Assembly: GCF_001594145.1 (NCBI RefSeq)
Contig: NZ_LVCF01000046.1
Location: 124,001-188,000 of the forward strand
Source: Branchiibius sp. NY16-3462-2
GTDB taxonomy: Bacteria; Actinomycetota; Actinomycetes; Actinomycetales; Dermatophilaceae
DNA length: 64,000 nt
Direction of reading: 5' to 3'
Below, piece after piece: positions 27,753 to 36,438 of this stretch. Under the pieces are notes generated by a model. It did not search any database and was not told the DNA's origin. It worked only from the letters and a program-made list of their open reading frames with translations. The first letter of the stretch is position 1. Every line of letters starts with the position of its first letter. A program made the position numbers and the translations under genes.

Positions 27753-29059
27753 CGACGTTCGTGAGGGACCGCGCGGGCGGTGTTGCCGCGGCGATCCTCG
27801 CCGTCGCGGTGGCCGTGCTCGCGGGCCTGCACGTCAACCAGCGACCCACCCTGGTGATCGGCCTCACCGCGGGCCTGCTGGTCTTCCTGATCGGCGTGTA
27901 CGACGCGGGCCTGCTGGCGCTCGTATGTTGCCCGGCGTTCTTGATGGTCATGCGCATTTCTGTCGCGGGTACCGACCTTGCCATCTCCGACTTCGCGATC
28001 GCCGTGTGCGCCCTCGCCGCTCTCCTGTCCGGTCCGCGGCCCTACCCGCCCGCCATGCGGGCCCTGTTGTGGCTGTGCGTCGGATACCAGGCAGCCCTGA
28101 CGATCACGTTGATCGCGACCCCCTACCGCGCGAACTTCATCGAGTGGGGCCATGAGCTGATGCTGTCGGCCGGTGCGTTGGTCGTGGGGTGGACGCTCGC
28201 CGCGTCCGGTCGAGCGACGGCGGCGTGCAAGGTGCTCCTGACCTGCGGGGTGCTGATCGCGGTGGGCGTGATCGGGCAGGGGCTGGTCCAGTTCTCCCGT
28301 GGCGACTACAGCGCCGTGTACCTTGCGGGGCCGTTCCCCATGCACAAGAACCTCTCCGGGACGATCCTGGCCTTCCTGGCTCTGCTGGCCTACGCCCGGC
28401 CCATGTGGCTGCCGATCAAGACCAACGTGCTGCGCCTGACGTTCACCGTGCTGGTGATCGGCCTGCTCTTTACCCAGGCCCGGCAGGCCATCGTGGCGCT
28501 CATGGCCGGGATTCTGGTGCTGCTCTGGATGCGCCCTAAGGAGCAGCGGCGCTCCACCGTGATCGTGGTGCTGGCAATCCCGGTGGCGGCCTTCATCTGG
28601 TGGGCGACCCAACAGCAGCTCGCCGATCCGAGCGACTTCTCCTCGGCGAACATCCGCATCTCGTCGTGGAATACCTCGATCCAGATCTGGCAGCTCAACC
28701 CGTGGTTCGGTCAGGGTTTGAGATGGTGGTACCGCCCCGACTTCCCCGGCATCATCGCTCCCCCGAACGGCTTCACCGAGATGCTGACCAGTGCCGGCAT
28801 CATCGGCGTTGCGGCCTACGTCCTGTTGTTCGCGGGTGCTCTGTGGGTCCTGGCGCAGGTTCCGCGTCGCTACAGCGCCCTGGCGATCGCGGTCCTCGTC
28901 GCGCACCTGCTCCGGGGTCAACTCGATATGTTCTGGCTCGCCGTCACGGCCTCGTTGCCGTGGTTGCTGGTGGGTATCTGCCTCGGGGCACAGCGCTGGG
29001 AGCACCCGATCGAGTCCGCACGCCCCGCGCATCGGCGGACCGAGAAGATCCCCGCATGA
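27749..29059 (+). CDS. O-antigen polymerase/ligase-like membrane protein (Wzy/WaaL type)
   Basis: 436 residues from ATG 27749, preceded by GGGAGCGG. At least ten hydrophobic segments run along the chain, with a large periplasmic loop near residues 300-360 containing SSWNTSIQIWQLNPWFGQGL, the region typical of Wzy_C proteins. The segment FPMHKNLSGTILAF also fits. It should polymerise lipid-linked repeat units or transfer the finished chain outside the membrane. Together with the Wzz/BY-kinase it makes a Wzy-dependent pathway the simplest reading. Confidence 0.85.
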   Translation: MTTFVRDRAGGVAAAILAVAVAVLAGLHVNQRPTLVIGLTAGLLVFLIGVYDAGLLALVCCPAFLMVMRISVAGTDLAISDFAIAVCALAALLSGPRPYPPAMRALLWLCVGYQAALTITLIATPYRANFIEWGHELMLSAGALVVGWTLAASGRATAACKVLLTCGVLIAVGVIGQGLVQFSRGDYSAVYLAGPFPMHKNLSGTILAFLALLAYARPMWLPIKTNVLRLTFTVLVIGLLFTQARQAIVALMAGILVLLWMRPKEQRRSTVIVVLAIPVAAFIWWATQQQLADPSDFSSANIRISSWNTSIQIWQLNPWFGQGLRWWYRPDFPGIIAPPNGFTEMLTSAGIIGVAAYVLLFAGALWVLAQVPRRYSALAIAVLVAHLLRGQLDMFWLAVTASLPWLLVGICLGAQRWEHPIESARPAHRRTEKIPA

Positions 29060-30204
29060 GATCGGTGCGCCAACTGGCTCCACGCATCGGTGAAGGCACG
29101 GGTGTCGGTGCGGTCGCGGCTGGGTTGGCCGGTGCGTTCCGCCGGGCGGGAATCGACGTAGAGGAGTTCACCCTCGCCGACACACCGTTCCGCCCGCTGC
29201 CCGGACGCTCTGCGCTGGTGCGACATCTCGACCATGCACGTGAGGTCATCTATTTCTCCTCGGTCGGCTCGTATCGCGCGCGCCGCGTCCTGCGCCAGCA
29301 TCCGCAGGAGTCAACGATCTGCCACAACGACCTTCTCGCCGGTGAGATCTACGTCAATCACGGGTTGTTGCGGGCTGCCATGGCATCGCGCGGTCACCCC
29401 ACTCTTCGACTGATCCGCAACCCCCTGCATCTGTTCACGCAAGCACGTGACTGGTGGCGCTTCTCCTACTCCCGGGCCCACCGCGTCGTGGTCCACCTGA
29501 GCGCTCAGGAGCAGGCCACCTTCCATCGCTTGTATCCGCGTTCGCGCCTGCGAACCGCCGTGATCGGCAACGGCGTTGACACGACGTTCTACCGCGCTCC
29601 CACCGACGTCGAACGCTCCTGTGCCCGTGACCAATTCGGGCTATCGCCGGATGCGTTCGTCGTGAGCTTCGTAGGGCACGAGTTCGGCCGGAAGGGCCTG
29701 CGGTTCATCATCGATGCCTTGCCCGCTCTGCCAGCCGAGGTGCAGGTGCTGGTGGTGGGAGGACGACAGGAAGACATCTCTCACGCGCGCCGACAGTGTC
29801 GCTCCCTCGCCGTCGATGACCGGGTGATCTTCGTCGGGGTGCAACCGGACTCACGAGCAGCGCTGTGGGCCTCGGACGTCCTTGCGCTACCAAGCAGCTA
29901 TGAGTCCTTCAGCCTCATCCTGTTGGAGGCCCTTGCCTGCGGGGTACCCGCCATTCACACCAGGGTGGGCGCGGCGACCGAGCTCATCGACCCGGGCGTC
30001 AACGGCTTCCTCGTCGAACGAACCGTTCAGGACGTCACCGCCGCGATCCGGGCCGCCCAGCGACTCGACGCTGCAGCAGCCCAACAGGCAGCGGTGGACG
30101 CCGCCGCTCCTCACGACTGGAGCGTCGTTGCGGAACGCTACCTTGCCCTGCTCGCCGAGCTTCACCAACAGGCCTCGCCGGTGCACCCGACAGCGGCCAT
30201 CTGA
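29056..30204 (+). CDS. GT4 glycosyltransferase
   Basis: 382 residues from the ATG overlapping the Wzy stop. The GT-B N-terminus contains EGTGVGAVAAGLAGAFRRAG; the C-terminal domain has VSFVGHEFGRKGL and EX7E in YESFSLILLEALA. Translationally coupled to the next GT4 by TGATG. Acts on the cytoplasmic face; donor not predicted. Confidence 0.88.
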   Translation: MRSVRQLAPRIGEGTGVGAVAAGLAGAFRRAGIDVEEFTLADTPFRPLPGRSALVRHLDHAREVIYFSSVGSYRARRVLRQHPQESTICHNDLLAGEIYVNHGLLRAAMASRGHPTLRLIRNPLHLFTQARDWWRFSYSRAHRVVVHLSAQEQATFHRLYPRSRLRTAVIGNGVDTTFYRAPTDVERSCARDQFGLSPDAFVVSFVGHEFGRKGLRFIIDALPALPAEVQVLVVGGRQEDISHARRQCRSLAVDDRVIFVGVQPDSRAALWASDVLALPSSYESFSLILLEALACGVPAIHTRVGAATELIDPGVNGFLVERTVQDVTAAIRAAQRLDAAAAQQAAVDAAAPHDWSVVAERYLALLAELHQQASPVHPTAAI

Positions 30205-31205
30205 TGAAGGTCGCCCACGTGGTGCGCTCCGACGGGTTCGCCGGGGTCGAGGCACACATCCTTGCCCTCGCGCCTGCCCTGGCCGAACTGGACATCGACG
30301 TCCGCGTCATCGGCGGTGATCCGGAACGAATGGCAGAACCACTGCTGGCCAACGGAATTGCGCACTATCCGGCAACGACTGTCCGGGATGTCGCCCGGCA
30401 GTCAGCACGGCTGCATCGGTGGCATCCCGACCTGGTCCACAGCCACATGACCGCCGCCGAATGCGGTGTCCTTGCCGCTTCCCCCTGGTTGCGAGTCCCT
30501 CTGGTGAGCACCCGACACTTCGCCGAGGTCCGCGGGCAGGGTGGCCGGTGGGAGCGGCCCTACCGATTGCTCGACCGAGTCGCGAGCCAGGTGTCGGTCA
30601 GCGACGCAGTCGCCGAAGCAATCCACACCCCCAGCGCCGTGATCCATCCCGGTGTCACCGCGCCGCCACCCGACCACGATCGCACCAGGACTGTCCTGAT
30701 CGCCCAGCGACTCGACGCCGAGAAGGCCACTGCTGTCGGGGTTGAGGCGTTCCGTCGCTCCGGACTGGCCGACCGCGGGTGGCGCCTGCTGATCGCAGGT
30801 CGCGGCGCCGAGGAAGCCGCCCTTCGTGACCCGGCGGACCCAGCTGTCGAGGTCCTGGGCTATCGCACCGACGTGCGCACCCTGATGGCCCGATCGTCGA
30901 TCTTCCTGGCCACATCTCCTTTCGAGCACTTCGGAATCAGCGTCGTCGAAGCCATGGCGGCCGGTACGCCAGTCATCGCCACCGCCCGCGGCGGGCATCT
31001 GGAGACGGTCGGTGCGGTCAGCCCCGAAACCCTTTACGAGCCGGGCGATCCGGCCGCGGCCGGAAGGCTTTTGGCCGAGCTGGCCGGGGATCCCCCGCGC
31101 CGCGCCACCCTGGGCGAAGCACTACGCGCCGACTACCGTGCTCGCTTCACCGTCGAGGAATGCGCCCGTCGTCACGTCAACCTCTATGAGGACCTCCTGC
31201 GATGA
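30204..31205 (+). CDS. GT4 glycosyltransferase
   Basis: 333 residues, a short GT-B enzyme. VRSDGFAGVEAHILAL near the N-terminus is the usual acceptor-side glycine loop; VLIAQRLDAEKAT and EX7E in FEHFGISVVEAMA form the donor site. It shares one base with the upstream stop and four with the next start. The second of three adjacent GT genes in this operon, which suggests a repeat unit of several sugars. Confidence 0.88.
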   Translation: MKVAHVVRSDGFAGVEAHILALAPALAELDIDVRVIGGDPERMAEPLLANGIAHYPATTVRDVARQSARLHRWHPDLVHSHMTAAECGVLAASPWLRVPLVSTRHFAEVRGQGGRWERPYRLLDRVASQVSVSDAVAEAIHTPSAVIHPGVTAPPPDHDRTRTVLIAQRLDAEKATAVGVEAFRRSGLADRGWRLLIAGRGAEEAALRDPADPAVEVLGYRTDVRTLMARSSIFLATSPFEHFGISVVEAMAAGTPVIATARGGHLETVGAVSPETLYEPGDPAAAGRLLAELAGDPPRRATLGEALRADYRARFTVEECARRHVNLYEDLLR

Positions 31206-32317
31206 CCGAGGCAGTAGTCGTCTCCCTGGAGCCCTGGGACGACGTGTGGCGCCGCAACCAGCACTTCGCCACCGTTGCGCTGCAACGGGATCCGCAGCTG
31301 CGTCTGCTCTTCGTAGAGCCGGATCATGACGTCCTCCACGATCTGGTCCGACGGCACCGCCCGAGACCTGGCCATCGGCTCTCGAACCTCGGGCCTGGCG
31401 AGTCGCGTTATGCCGACCGCGTATGGCGTTGGAGCGCAACGAAGTTCCTGCCACGCAGACTCGATCCGACGTACGACGCGCGCTGGGCCTGCCATGTCCA
31501 GCGCGCCGCTGCACGGATCGGCTTCACGCATCCAGTGCTGTGGGTGAACGATCCGCGTGGCGCGTCCGTCGCGCGCCGGACCGGATGGCCGTCGGTCTAC
31601 GACATCACCGACGACTGGCTGGCGGCGCAGCGCACCCCGGCCGAGCACGCCCGCCTCGTGGCCGACGAGGACTACCTTCTGAACCGGTCAGCGCAGGTGA
31701 CGGTCTGCTCCCCCGACCTGTTGGGGACGAAGACCGGCAGCAGCCCGAGGTCGTTGATCACCAACGGAGTTGACCTCGACCACTGGCGAACACCCCGGGA
31801 CCGCCCTACCGATCTACCGGACGTCGCTGTGCTCTATGTCGGCACCCTGCACGAGGACCGCCTGGACGTGCCCCTGGTGGCGGCTACCGCCACAGCCCTT
31901 GCTGGCTCGACCACCGTGACACTCCTGGGGCCGAATGCGCTGACGCCACAGTCGACTTCAACGTTACGTGATGCCGGCGTAGTGCTGCTCGGCGCTCGCC
32001 CGTACGCCCAACTACCCGGTTATGTGCAGCACGCCTCTGTGCTCATCGCACCGCATCTGGTCAATGCCTTCACTGAGTCACTCGACCCGATCAAGCTCTA
32101 CGAATACCTGGCCGTCGGACGACCCATCGTCAGTACGCCGATCGCGGGCTTCCGGGACCGGCCTGAAGTGACCGTCGCGCAAGGACCGGACTTTGCCGAC
32201 GCGGTCCGTACGGCACTCACGGCAAGCGGCCACTCGGCGTACGTTGCGGATGACCTGCCGACATGGCAGAGCCAGGGCGCACGATTCGCCGAAGCGCTGG
32301 ACGACGCACGCAGCTAG
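31202..32317 (+). CDS. GT4-like glycosyltransferase
   Basis: 371 residues. The N-terminal half is divergent (VVVSLEPWDDVWRRNQHF), a pattern seen in TuaH-like proteins. The C-terminal half has YVGTLHEDRLD and ESLDPIKLYEYLAVGRPIVS, an EX8E variant of the GT4 signature common in that subgroup. Last gene of the rightward operon; its stop abuts the FkbM stop with no gap. Confidence 0.83.
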   Translation: MTEAVVVSLEPWDDVWRRNQHFATVALQRDPQLRLLFVEPDHDVLHDLVRRHRPRPGHRLSNLGPGESRYADRVWRWSATKFLPRRLDPTYDARWACHVQRAAARIGFTHPVLWVNDPRGASVARRTGWPSVYDITDDWLAAQRTPAEHARLVADEDYLLNRSAQVTVCSPDLLGTKTGSSPRSLITNGVDLDHWRTPRDRPTDLPDVAVLYVGTLHEDRLDVPLVAATATALAGSTTVTLLGPNALTPQSTSTLRDAGVVLLGARPYAQLPGYVQHASVLIAPHLVNAFTESLDPIKLYEYLAVGRPIVSTPIAGFRDRPEVTVAQGPDFADAVRTALTASGHSAYVADDLPTWQSQGARFAEALDDARS

Positions 32318-33106
32318 TCAGTGCGATTGATCCGCCGTGACCCACGACGGGAGCGGGATCGCGGCGCGGCTGGCGATCACATCTCCCTTGCACAGCATCC
32401 ACCGGTACCCGTGGTCGATGAGCGCGTTCCTACATTCCCACATGTCGGCCTGACTGAGATTCACCCACTCGAAAGACAGGATGGCAGGAGTGAGCCCCAG
32501 GGCGAACGCCATCCGGACGATCTCGAAATCGAACCCCTCGACATCAATCTGCAGGAGGTCGATCTCCGGGATGGCGTAGCGCTCGATCAACTCCGCGAGC
32601 GTGAGGGTGGGCACGGTCACTTCTTCAATACGGTCACGGACATCCGGGATGTAGTGCCAGCGACGCTTGACGACTTCGCGCGAGAACGAGCTGAACTGAT
32701 CGAACGGCAACCCATCAACCGCACCGTCCTGCCGAACGCGGTACATGGTGGCCGTCCCGTTGTGCGCGCCCACCGCACCATTGATCGGGTGCACGCGGGG
32801 GTTGCCCGCGTAGGTGCGCACGAGTGCCTCGTAGACCTCGGGCACGGGCTCGACCGCGTACAGACTCCACTGGCGCTCGACCACGGCCTGGTGGATGGGG
32901 TCGTTCTCGACTCCGTCGTTCGCACCGATCTGCAGAACGGTGAAGCTTCCTTTGCGTTCCTCGATGGGCCGCGCAAGGAGCGACCTGAGGTCGATCTCCT
33001 GCTCCTCGTGGAACCGCGGCCCAACCAAGGAGTAGCCGCGCCGACCAATGCCCGCTGTGATGCCGTCCGCCAGTCGTTTCTTGATGGTTCCGACTGGCGA
33101 CTTCAT
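32318..33106 (-). CDS. FkbM-family SAM-dependent methyltransferase
   Basis: 262 residues. The SAM-binding motif I is VLQIGANDGVEND near residue 57, followed by an acidic strand end in YAVEPVPE and the FkbM hallmark LLQIDVEGFDFEIVR. FkbM enzymes O-methylate hydroxyls on sugars and polyketides, so methylation of the surface polysaccharide is the likely role by context. Transcribed towards the GT operon. Just upstream of icd's 3' end (22-base gap) and in the same direction as icd, so read-through from icd is possible. Confidence 0.85.
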   Translation of the reverse strand: MKSPVGTIKKRLADGITAGIGRRGYSLVGPRFHEEQEIDLRSLLARPIEERKGSFTVLQIGANDGVENDPIHQAVVERQWSLYAVEPVPEVYEALVRTYAGNPRVHPINGAVGAHNGTATMYRVRQDGAVDGLPFDQFSSFSREVVKRRWHYIPDVRDRIEEVTVPTLTLAELIERYAIPEIDLLQIDVEGFDFEIVRMAFALGLTPAILSFEWVNLSQADMWECRNALIDHGYRWMLCKGDVIASRAAIPLPSWVTADQSH

Positions 33107-33128
33107 CGCACTCCTGCGAGTTGGCCGG

Positions 33129-34358
33129 TCAGGCGCTCATGGCCTTCTGCAGGTTCTCGTCGATCGCGGCGAGGAACTCCTCGGTGGTCAGGAACGGCTG
33201 GTCCGGGCCGACCAACAACGCGAGGTCCTTGGTCATCTTGCCCTCTTCGACGGTCTCGATGCAGACCCGCTCCAGGGTTTCGGCGAACTTCGTGACCTCG
33301 GGCGTCTCGTCCAACTTGCCGCGATGCGCCAGACCCTGGGTCCACGCGAAGATCGAGGCGATCGGGTTGGTCGAGGTGGCCTTGCCCTGCTGGTGCTGGC
33401 GGTAGTGCCGGGTCACGGTGCCGTGGGCGGCCTCGGCCTCGACGGTCTTGCCGTCGGGGGTCATCAGTACGGAGGTCATCAGCCCCAGGGAGCCGAATCC
33501 CTGTGCCACGATGTCGGATTCGACGTCACCGTCGTAGTTCTTACAGGCCCACAGGTAGCCGCCCGACCACTTCAGCGCTGAGGCCACCATGTCGTCGATC
33601 AGGCGGTGCTCGTAGGTCAGGCCCAACTCGTCGTACTGCGCCTTGAACTCCTCGTCGAACACCTTCTGGAAGATGTCCTTGAACTGGCCGTCGTAGGCCT
33701 TGAGGATCGTGTTCTTGGTCGACAGGTAGACCGGCACCTTGCGCTGCAGACCGTAGTTGAAGGAGGCGCGCGCGAAGTCGGTGATCGAGTCCTTGAAGTT
33801 GTACATGCCCATCGCCACGCCACCGTCGTCGCCGTACTCGGCGACTTCGTAGCTCTGCTCCGGGCCGCCGTCGGCAGGCTTGTAGCTGATAGTCACGGTG
33901 CCGGCACCGGGCACCTTGAAGTTCTGCGCTTTGTACTGGTCGCCGTGCGCGTGCCGGCCGATGATGATCGGCTTGGTCCACCCCGGCACCAGACGCGGGA
34001 TGTTGGAGATGATGATCGGCTCGCGGAAGATGACGCCACCGAGGATGTTGCGGATCGTGCCGTTGGGGCTCTTCCACATCTCCTTCAGGCCGAACTCCTC
34101 CACGCGCGCCTCGTCCGGCGTGATGGTCGCGCACTTCACGCCGACGCCGTATTGCTTGATCGCGTTGGCTGCGTCGATCGTGATCTGGTCGTCGGTGGCG
34201 TCCCGCGCCTCGATGCCCAGGTCGTAATACTTCAGGTCGATGTCCAGGTAGGGATGGATCAACCGGTCCTTGATGAACTGCCAAATAATGCGCGTCATCT
34301 CGTCGCCGTCGAGTTCGACGACCGGGTTCTTGACCTTGATCTTGTCCGATCCGGACAT
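33129..34358 (-). CDS. icd: isocitrate dehydrogenase (NADP+), homodimeric type
   Basis: 409 residues from the ATG at 34356-34358 (MSGSDKIKVKNPVVELDGDEMTR), preceded by AGGTAGGAG; the frame is open further upstream without conservation. The eukaryote-like homodimeric subfamily (IDP) is recognised by VELDGDEMTRIIW, KSPNGTIRNILGG, the substrate loop and GDVESDIVAQGFGSLGLMTS. It oxidises isocitrate to 2-oxoglutarate with NADP in the TCA cycle. An inverted repeat lies in its leader at 34375-34401. Confidence 0.97.
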   Translation of the reverse strand: MSGSDKIKVKNPVVELDGDEMTRIIWQFIKDRLIHPYLDIDLKYYDLGIEARDATDDQITIDAANAIKQYGVGVKCATITPDEARVEEFGLKEMWKSPNGTIRNILGGVIFREPIIISNIPRLVPGWTKPIIIGRHAHGDQYKAQNFKVPGAGTVTISYKPADGGPEQSYEVAEYGDDGGVAMGMYNFKDSITDFARASFNYGLQRKVPVYLSTKNTILKAYDGQFKDIFQKVFDEEFKAQYDELGLTYEHRLIDDMVASALKWSGGYLWACKNYDGDVESDIVAQGFGSLGLMTSVLMTPDGKTVEAEAAHGTVTRHYRQHQQGKATSTNPIASIFAWTQGLAHRGKLDETPEVTKFAETLERVCIETVEEGKMTKDLALLVGPDQPFLTTEEFLAAIDENLQKAMSA

Positions 34359-34374
34359 ATGTAAGTCGCTCCTA

Positions 34375-34401
34375 CCTGGTGGGTACACCGTCCCTACCAG
34401 G
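34375..34401 (-). promoter_or_regulatory. inverted repeat in icd leader
   Basis: The plus strand reads CCTGGTGGG, a nine-base spacer, then CCTACCAGG; the arms pair with one bulge. It lies immediately upstream of the AGGTAGGAG ribosome-binding region of icd, so it could be an operator over the start of transcription or an RNA hairpin near the ribosome site. No known regulator motif was recognised. Confidence 0.35.
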
Positions 34402-34505
34402 CTAACGGCACCACCGGCGGCCGTCGCCCGGGGCACCCCGTTCGCCTTTGCTATATCGCCCGGACGTGACCAGCCAATATGCTGCCGCGAGGGAGGGAGA
34501 TCACC

Positions 34506-35048
34506 ATGACGCGCGAAAACGACGGGCCACCCGGCGCCGGGCCGCCGACGATCAATCGTCGCACCCTGGCGAAGGGCGCGGCGTGGACGACCCCTGTCCT
34601 GCTGGTCGGCGCGGTAGCGCCCGTGCAGGCAGCCAGCGTCGTTTCACCCTGCCAATGCCTCGTGGGATTCAACCTTGGCTCGAACTGGTCGCGGTCAGAC
34701 ACTTCGTACACCTTCACCATGAACGTGACCAACTCCGGGTGCGGCGCGCTGTCCGCTCTCTTCGGACTGGTCAATGCAGGCGACACCACTGCGACCTACG
34801 CAGTCACTTACAGCGACGGCACGTCTGCGTCGCTCAACGGATCGACATCGGGCAACCTGCTACTCGTGGGCACCGTGACGGGGACGCTACCTGCGGTGCC
34901 GACTGGCAAGAGCGTCACCAAATTCTGCGTGACGTTCGATATCTCCTACCGCTTCGTCCTTACGAGCATCGTACGGACCTGCGTGTTATCACTCTGCTGG
35001 ACGCTTGGCACCCCCACCGCCACCTCCGGGAACCTGACCGTCGCCTGA
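34506..35048 (+). CDS. Tat-type exported protein of unknown function
   Basis: 180 residues from ATG 34506, with a strong GAGGGAGGGAGA ribosome-binding site; an upstream in-frame ATG lacks one. NRRTLAKGAAW followed by a hydrophobic stretch and VQAAS is a twin-arginine signal with an AxA-like cleavage region, implying export in folded form. The mature part has six cysteines (CQC early, then single ones), Ser/Thr-rich strands and no recognised domain. Divergent from icd; mdh follows after 58 bases. Function unknown. Confidence 0.75.
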   Translation: MTRENDGPPGAGPPTINRRTLAKGAAWTTPVLLVGAVAPVQAASVVSPCQCLVGFNLGSNWSRSDTSYTFTMNVTNSGCGALSALFGLVNAGDTTATYAVTYSDGTSASLNGSTSGNLLLVGTVTGTLPAVPTGKSVTKFCVTFDISYRFVLTSIVRTCVLSLCWTLGTPTATSGNLTVA

Positions 35049-35106
35049 TCCAGCGACCCTGCTAGCGTCGCGACGTAAGCATCGTTTCCGCCCCGAGGGG
35101 ATTCCC

Positions 35107-36093
35107 ATGAGCACGCCTGTCAAGGTGGCCGTGACCGGTGCCGCCGGTCAGATCGGCTACAGCCTGTTGTTCCGCATCGCCAGTGGTTCACTGTTCGGTC
35201 CGGACACTCCCGTCGAGTTGCGCCTGCTGGAGATCACCCCGGCCCTGAAGGCGCTTGAGGGTGTCGTCATGGAACTGGACGACTGCGCCTTCCCCACGCT
35301 GGCTGGTGTCCAGATCGGTGACGACCCGGCCAAGGTCTTCGACGGCGTGAACTTCGCCCTGCTGGTCGGTGCGCGTCCGCGTGGCCCGGGCATGGAGCGC
35401 GGCGACCTCCTGGAGGCCAACGGTGGCATCTTCGCCCCGCAGGGCAAGGCCCTCAACGACGTTGCCGCTGACGACATCCGCGTGGTGGTGACCGGCAACC
35501 CGGCCAACACCAACGCCCTGATCGCCCAGAGCAACGCCCCCGACATCCCCGCGTCGCGGTTCTCCGCGCTGACCCGCCTGGACCACAACCGGGCGATCAG
35601 CCAGCTCGCCGCCAAGACCGGTGCGGCCGTGACCGACATCAAGAAGATGACGATCTGGGGCAACCACTCCGCCACGCAGTACCCCGACTTGTTCCACACC
35701 GAGGTCAAGGGCCAGATCGCAGCCGACCTGATCAACGACCAGGAGTGGCTGGAGAACACCTACATCCCGACCGTCGCCAAGCGCGGCGCGGCGATCATCG
35801 ACGCCCGCGGTGCCTCCTCCGCGGCATCGGCCGCCTCGGCGACCATCGACCACGCCCGCACCTGGGCCCAGGGCACGCCCGATGGCGACTGGGTGTCCAT
35901 GGCCGTCAAGTCCGATGGCTCGTACGGCGTGGCCGAGGGTCTGATCTCCTCCTTCCCCGTGACCGTCAAGGACGGCGAGTGGGAGATCGTCCAGGGCCTG
36001 GAGATCAACGACTTCTCCCGCGGCAAGATCGATGCTTCGGTGGCCGAGTTGGCCGAGGAGCGCGACGCCGTCAAGGGTCTGGGCCTCATCTGA
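35107..36093 (+). CDS. mdh: malate dehydrogenase
   Basis: 328 residues, the cytosolic-type NAD-dependent enzyme. Motifs are the dinucleotide loop GAAGQIGYSLLFRIASG, VGARPRGPGMERGDLL with substrate arginines, the catalytic loop ALTRLDHNRA and the active-site His in IWGNHS. Oxidises malate to oxaloacetate in the TCA cycle. GAGGGG lies 5 bases before the ATG. It ends at a strong hairpin terminator. Facing DUF3017-folD convergently is the usual actinobacterial arrangement. Confidence 0.97.
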   Translation: MSTPVKVAVTGAAGQIGYSLLFRIASGSLFGPDTPVELRLLEITPALKALEGVVMELDDCAFPTLAGVQIGDDPAKVFDGVNFALLVGARPRGPGMERGDLLEANGGIFAPQGKALNDVAADDIRVVVTGNPANTNALIAQSNAPDIPASRFSALTRLDHNRAISQLAAKTGAAVTDIKKMTIWGNHSATQYPDLFHTEVKGQIAADLINDQEWLENTYIPTVAKRGAAIIDARGASSAASAASATIDHARTWAQGTPDGDWVSMAVKSDGSYGVAEGLISSFPVTVKDGEWEIVQGLEINDFSRGKIDASVAELAEERDAVKGLGLI

Positions 36094-36123
36094 GCCGCTT
36101 GGTCTGATCCATCACGTACGTCG

Positions 36124-36155
36124 AGAGGCGCCGGTCCGCAGGGACCGGCGCCTCT
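36124..36155 (+). terminator. intrinsic terminator hairpin after mdh
   Basis: A perfect 14-bp stem (arm AGAGGCGCCGGTCC, partner GGACCGGCGCCTCT) with a four-base GCAG loop, 30 bases after the mdh stop. Only a short TTCGTT tract follows. It probably works in both directions, since DUF3017 converges from the other side. Confidence 0.85.
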
Positions 36156-36177
36156 TCGTTCGCTCACGCCAGAGCGC

Positions 36178-36438
36178 TCACAGCACGACCACCGCGAAGA
36201 TCAGGATCGTCGCCAGGCCCAGGCCGCCGTACAGGCAGACATCGATCACCCGGTGCCGGATGGCCAGCCCCGGGGTCTTCGACGACGGGACCAGCGCGCG
36301 CACGGCGGCGGCGGCCAGCAGGGCCGAACCGATGACGTAGCCACCCATGCGGACAGAATCGGCGACGATCATCACCAGTCCGGCGGCGCACAGCACGGCC
36401 AGCGCCCACCACGCCGAACCCAGCCGGGCAGCATTCAC
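36178..36438 (-). CDS. DUF3017 membrane protein
   Basis: 86 residues with three hydrophobic segments (AWWALAVLCAAGLVMIV, VIGSALLAAAAVRALV, VCLYGGLGLATILIFAVVVL). The length and the position directly after folD match the actinobacterial DUF3017 family. The ATG overlaps the folD stop by 4 bases, so it is co-translated. No function is known; the conserved linkage to folate and TCA genes is not evidence of a shared pathway. Confidence 0.85.
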   Translation of the reverse strand: MNAARLGSAWWALAVLCAAGLVMIVADSVRMGGYVIGSALLAAAAVRALVPSSKTPGLAIRHRVIDVCLYGGLGLATILIFAVVVL

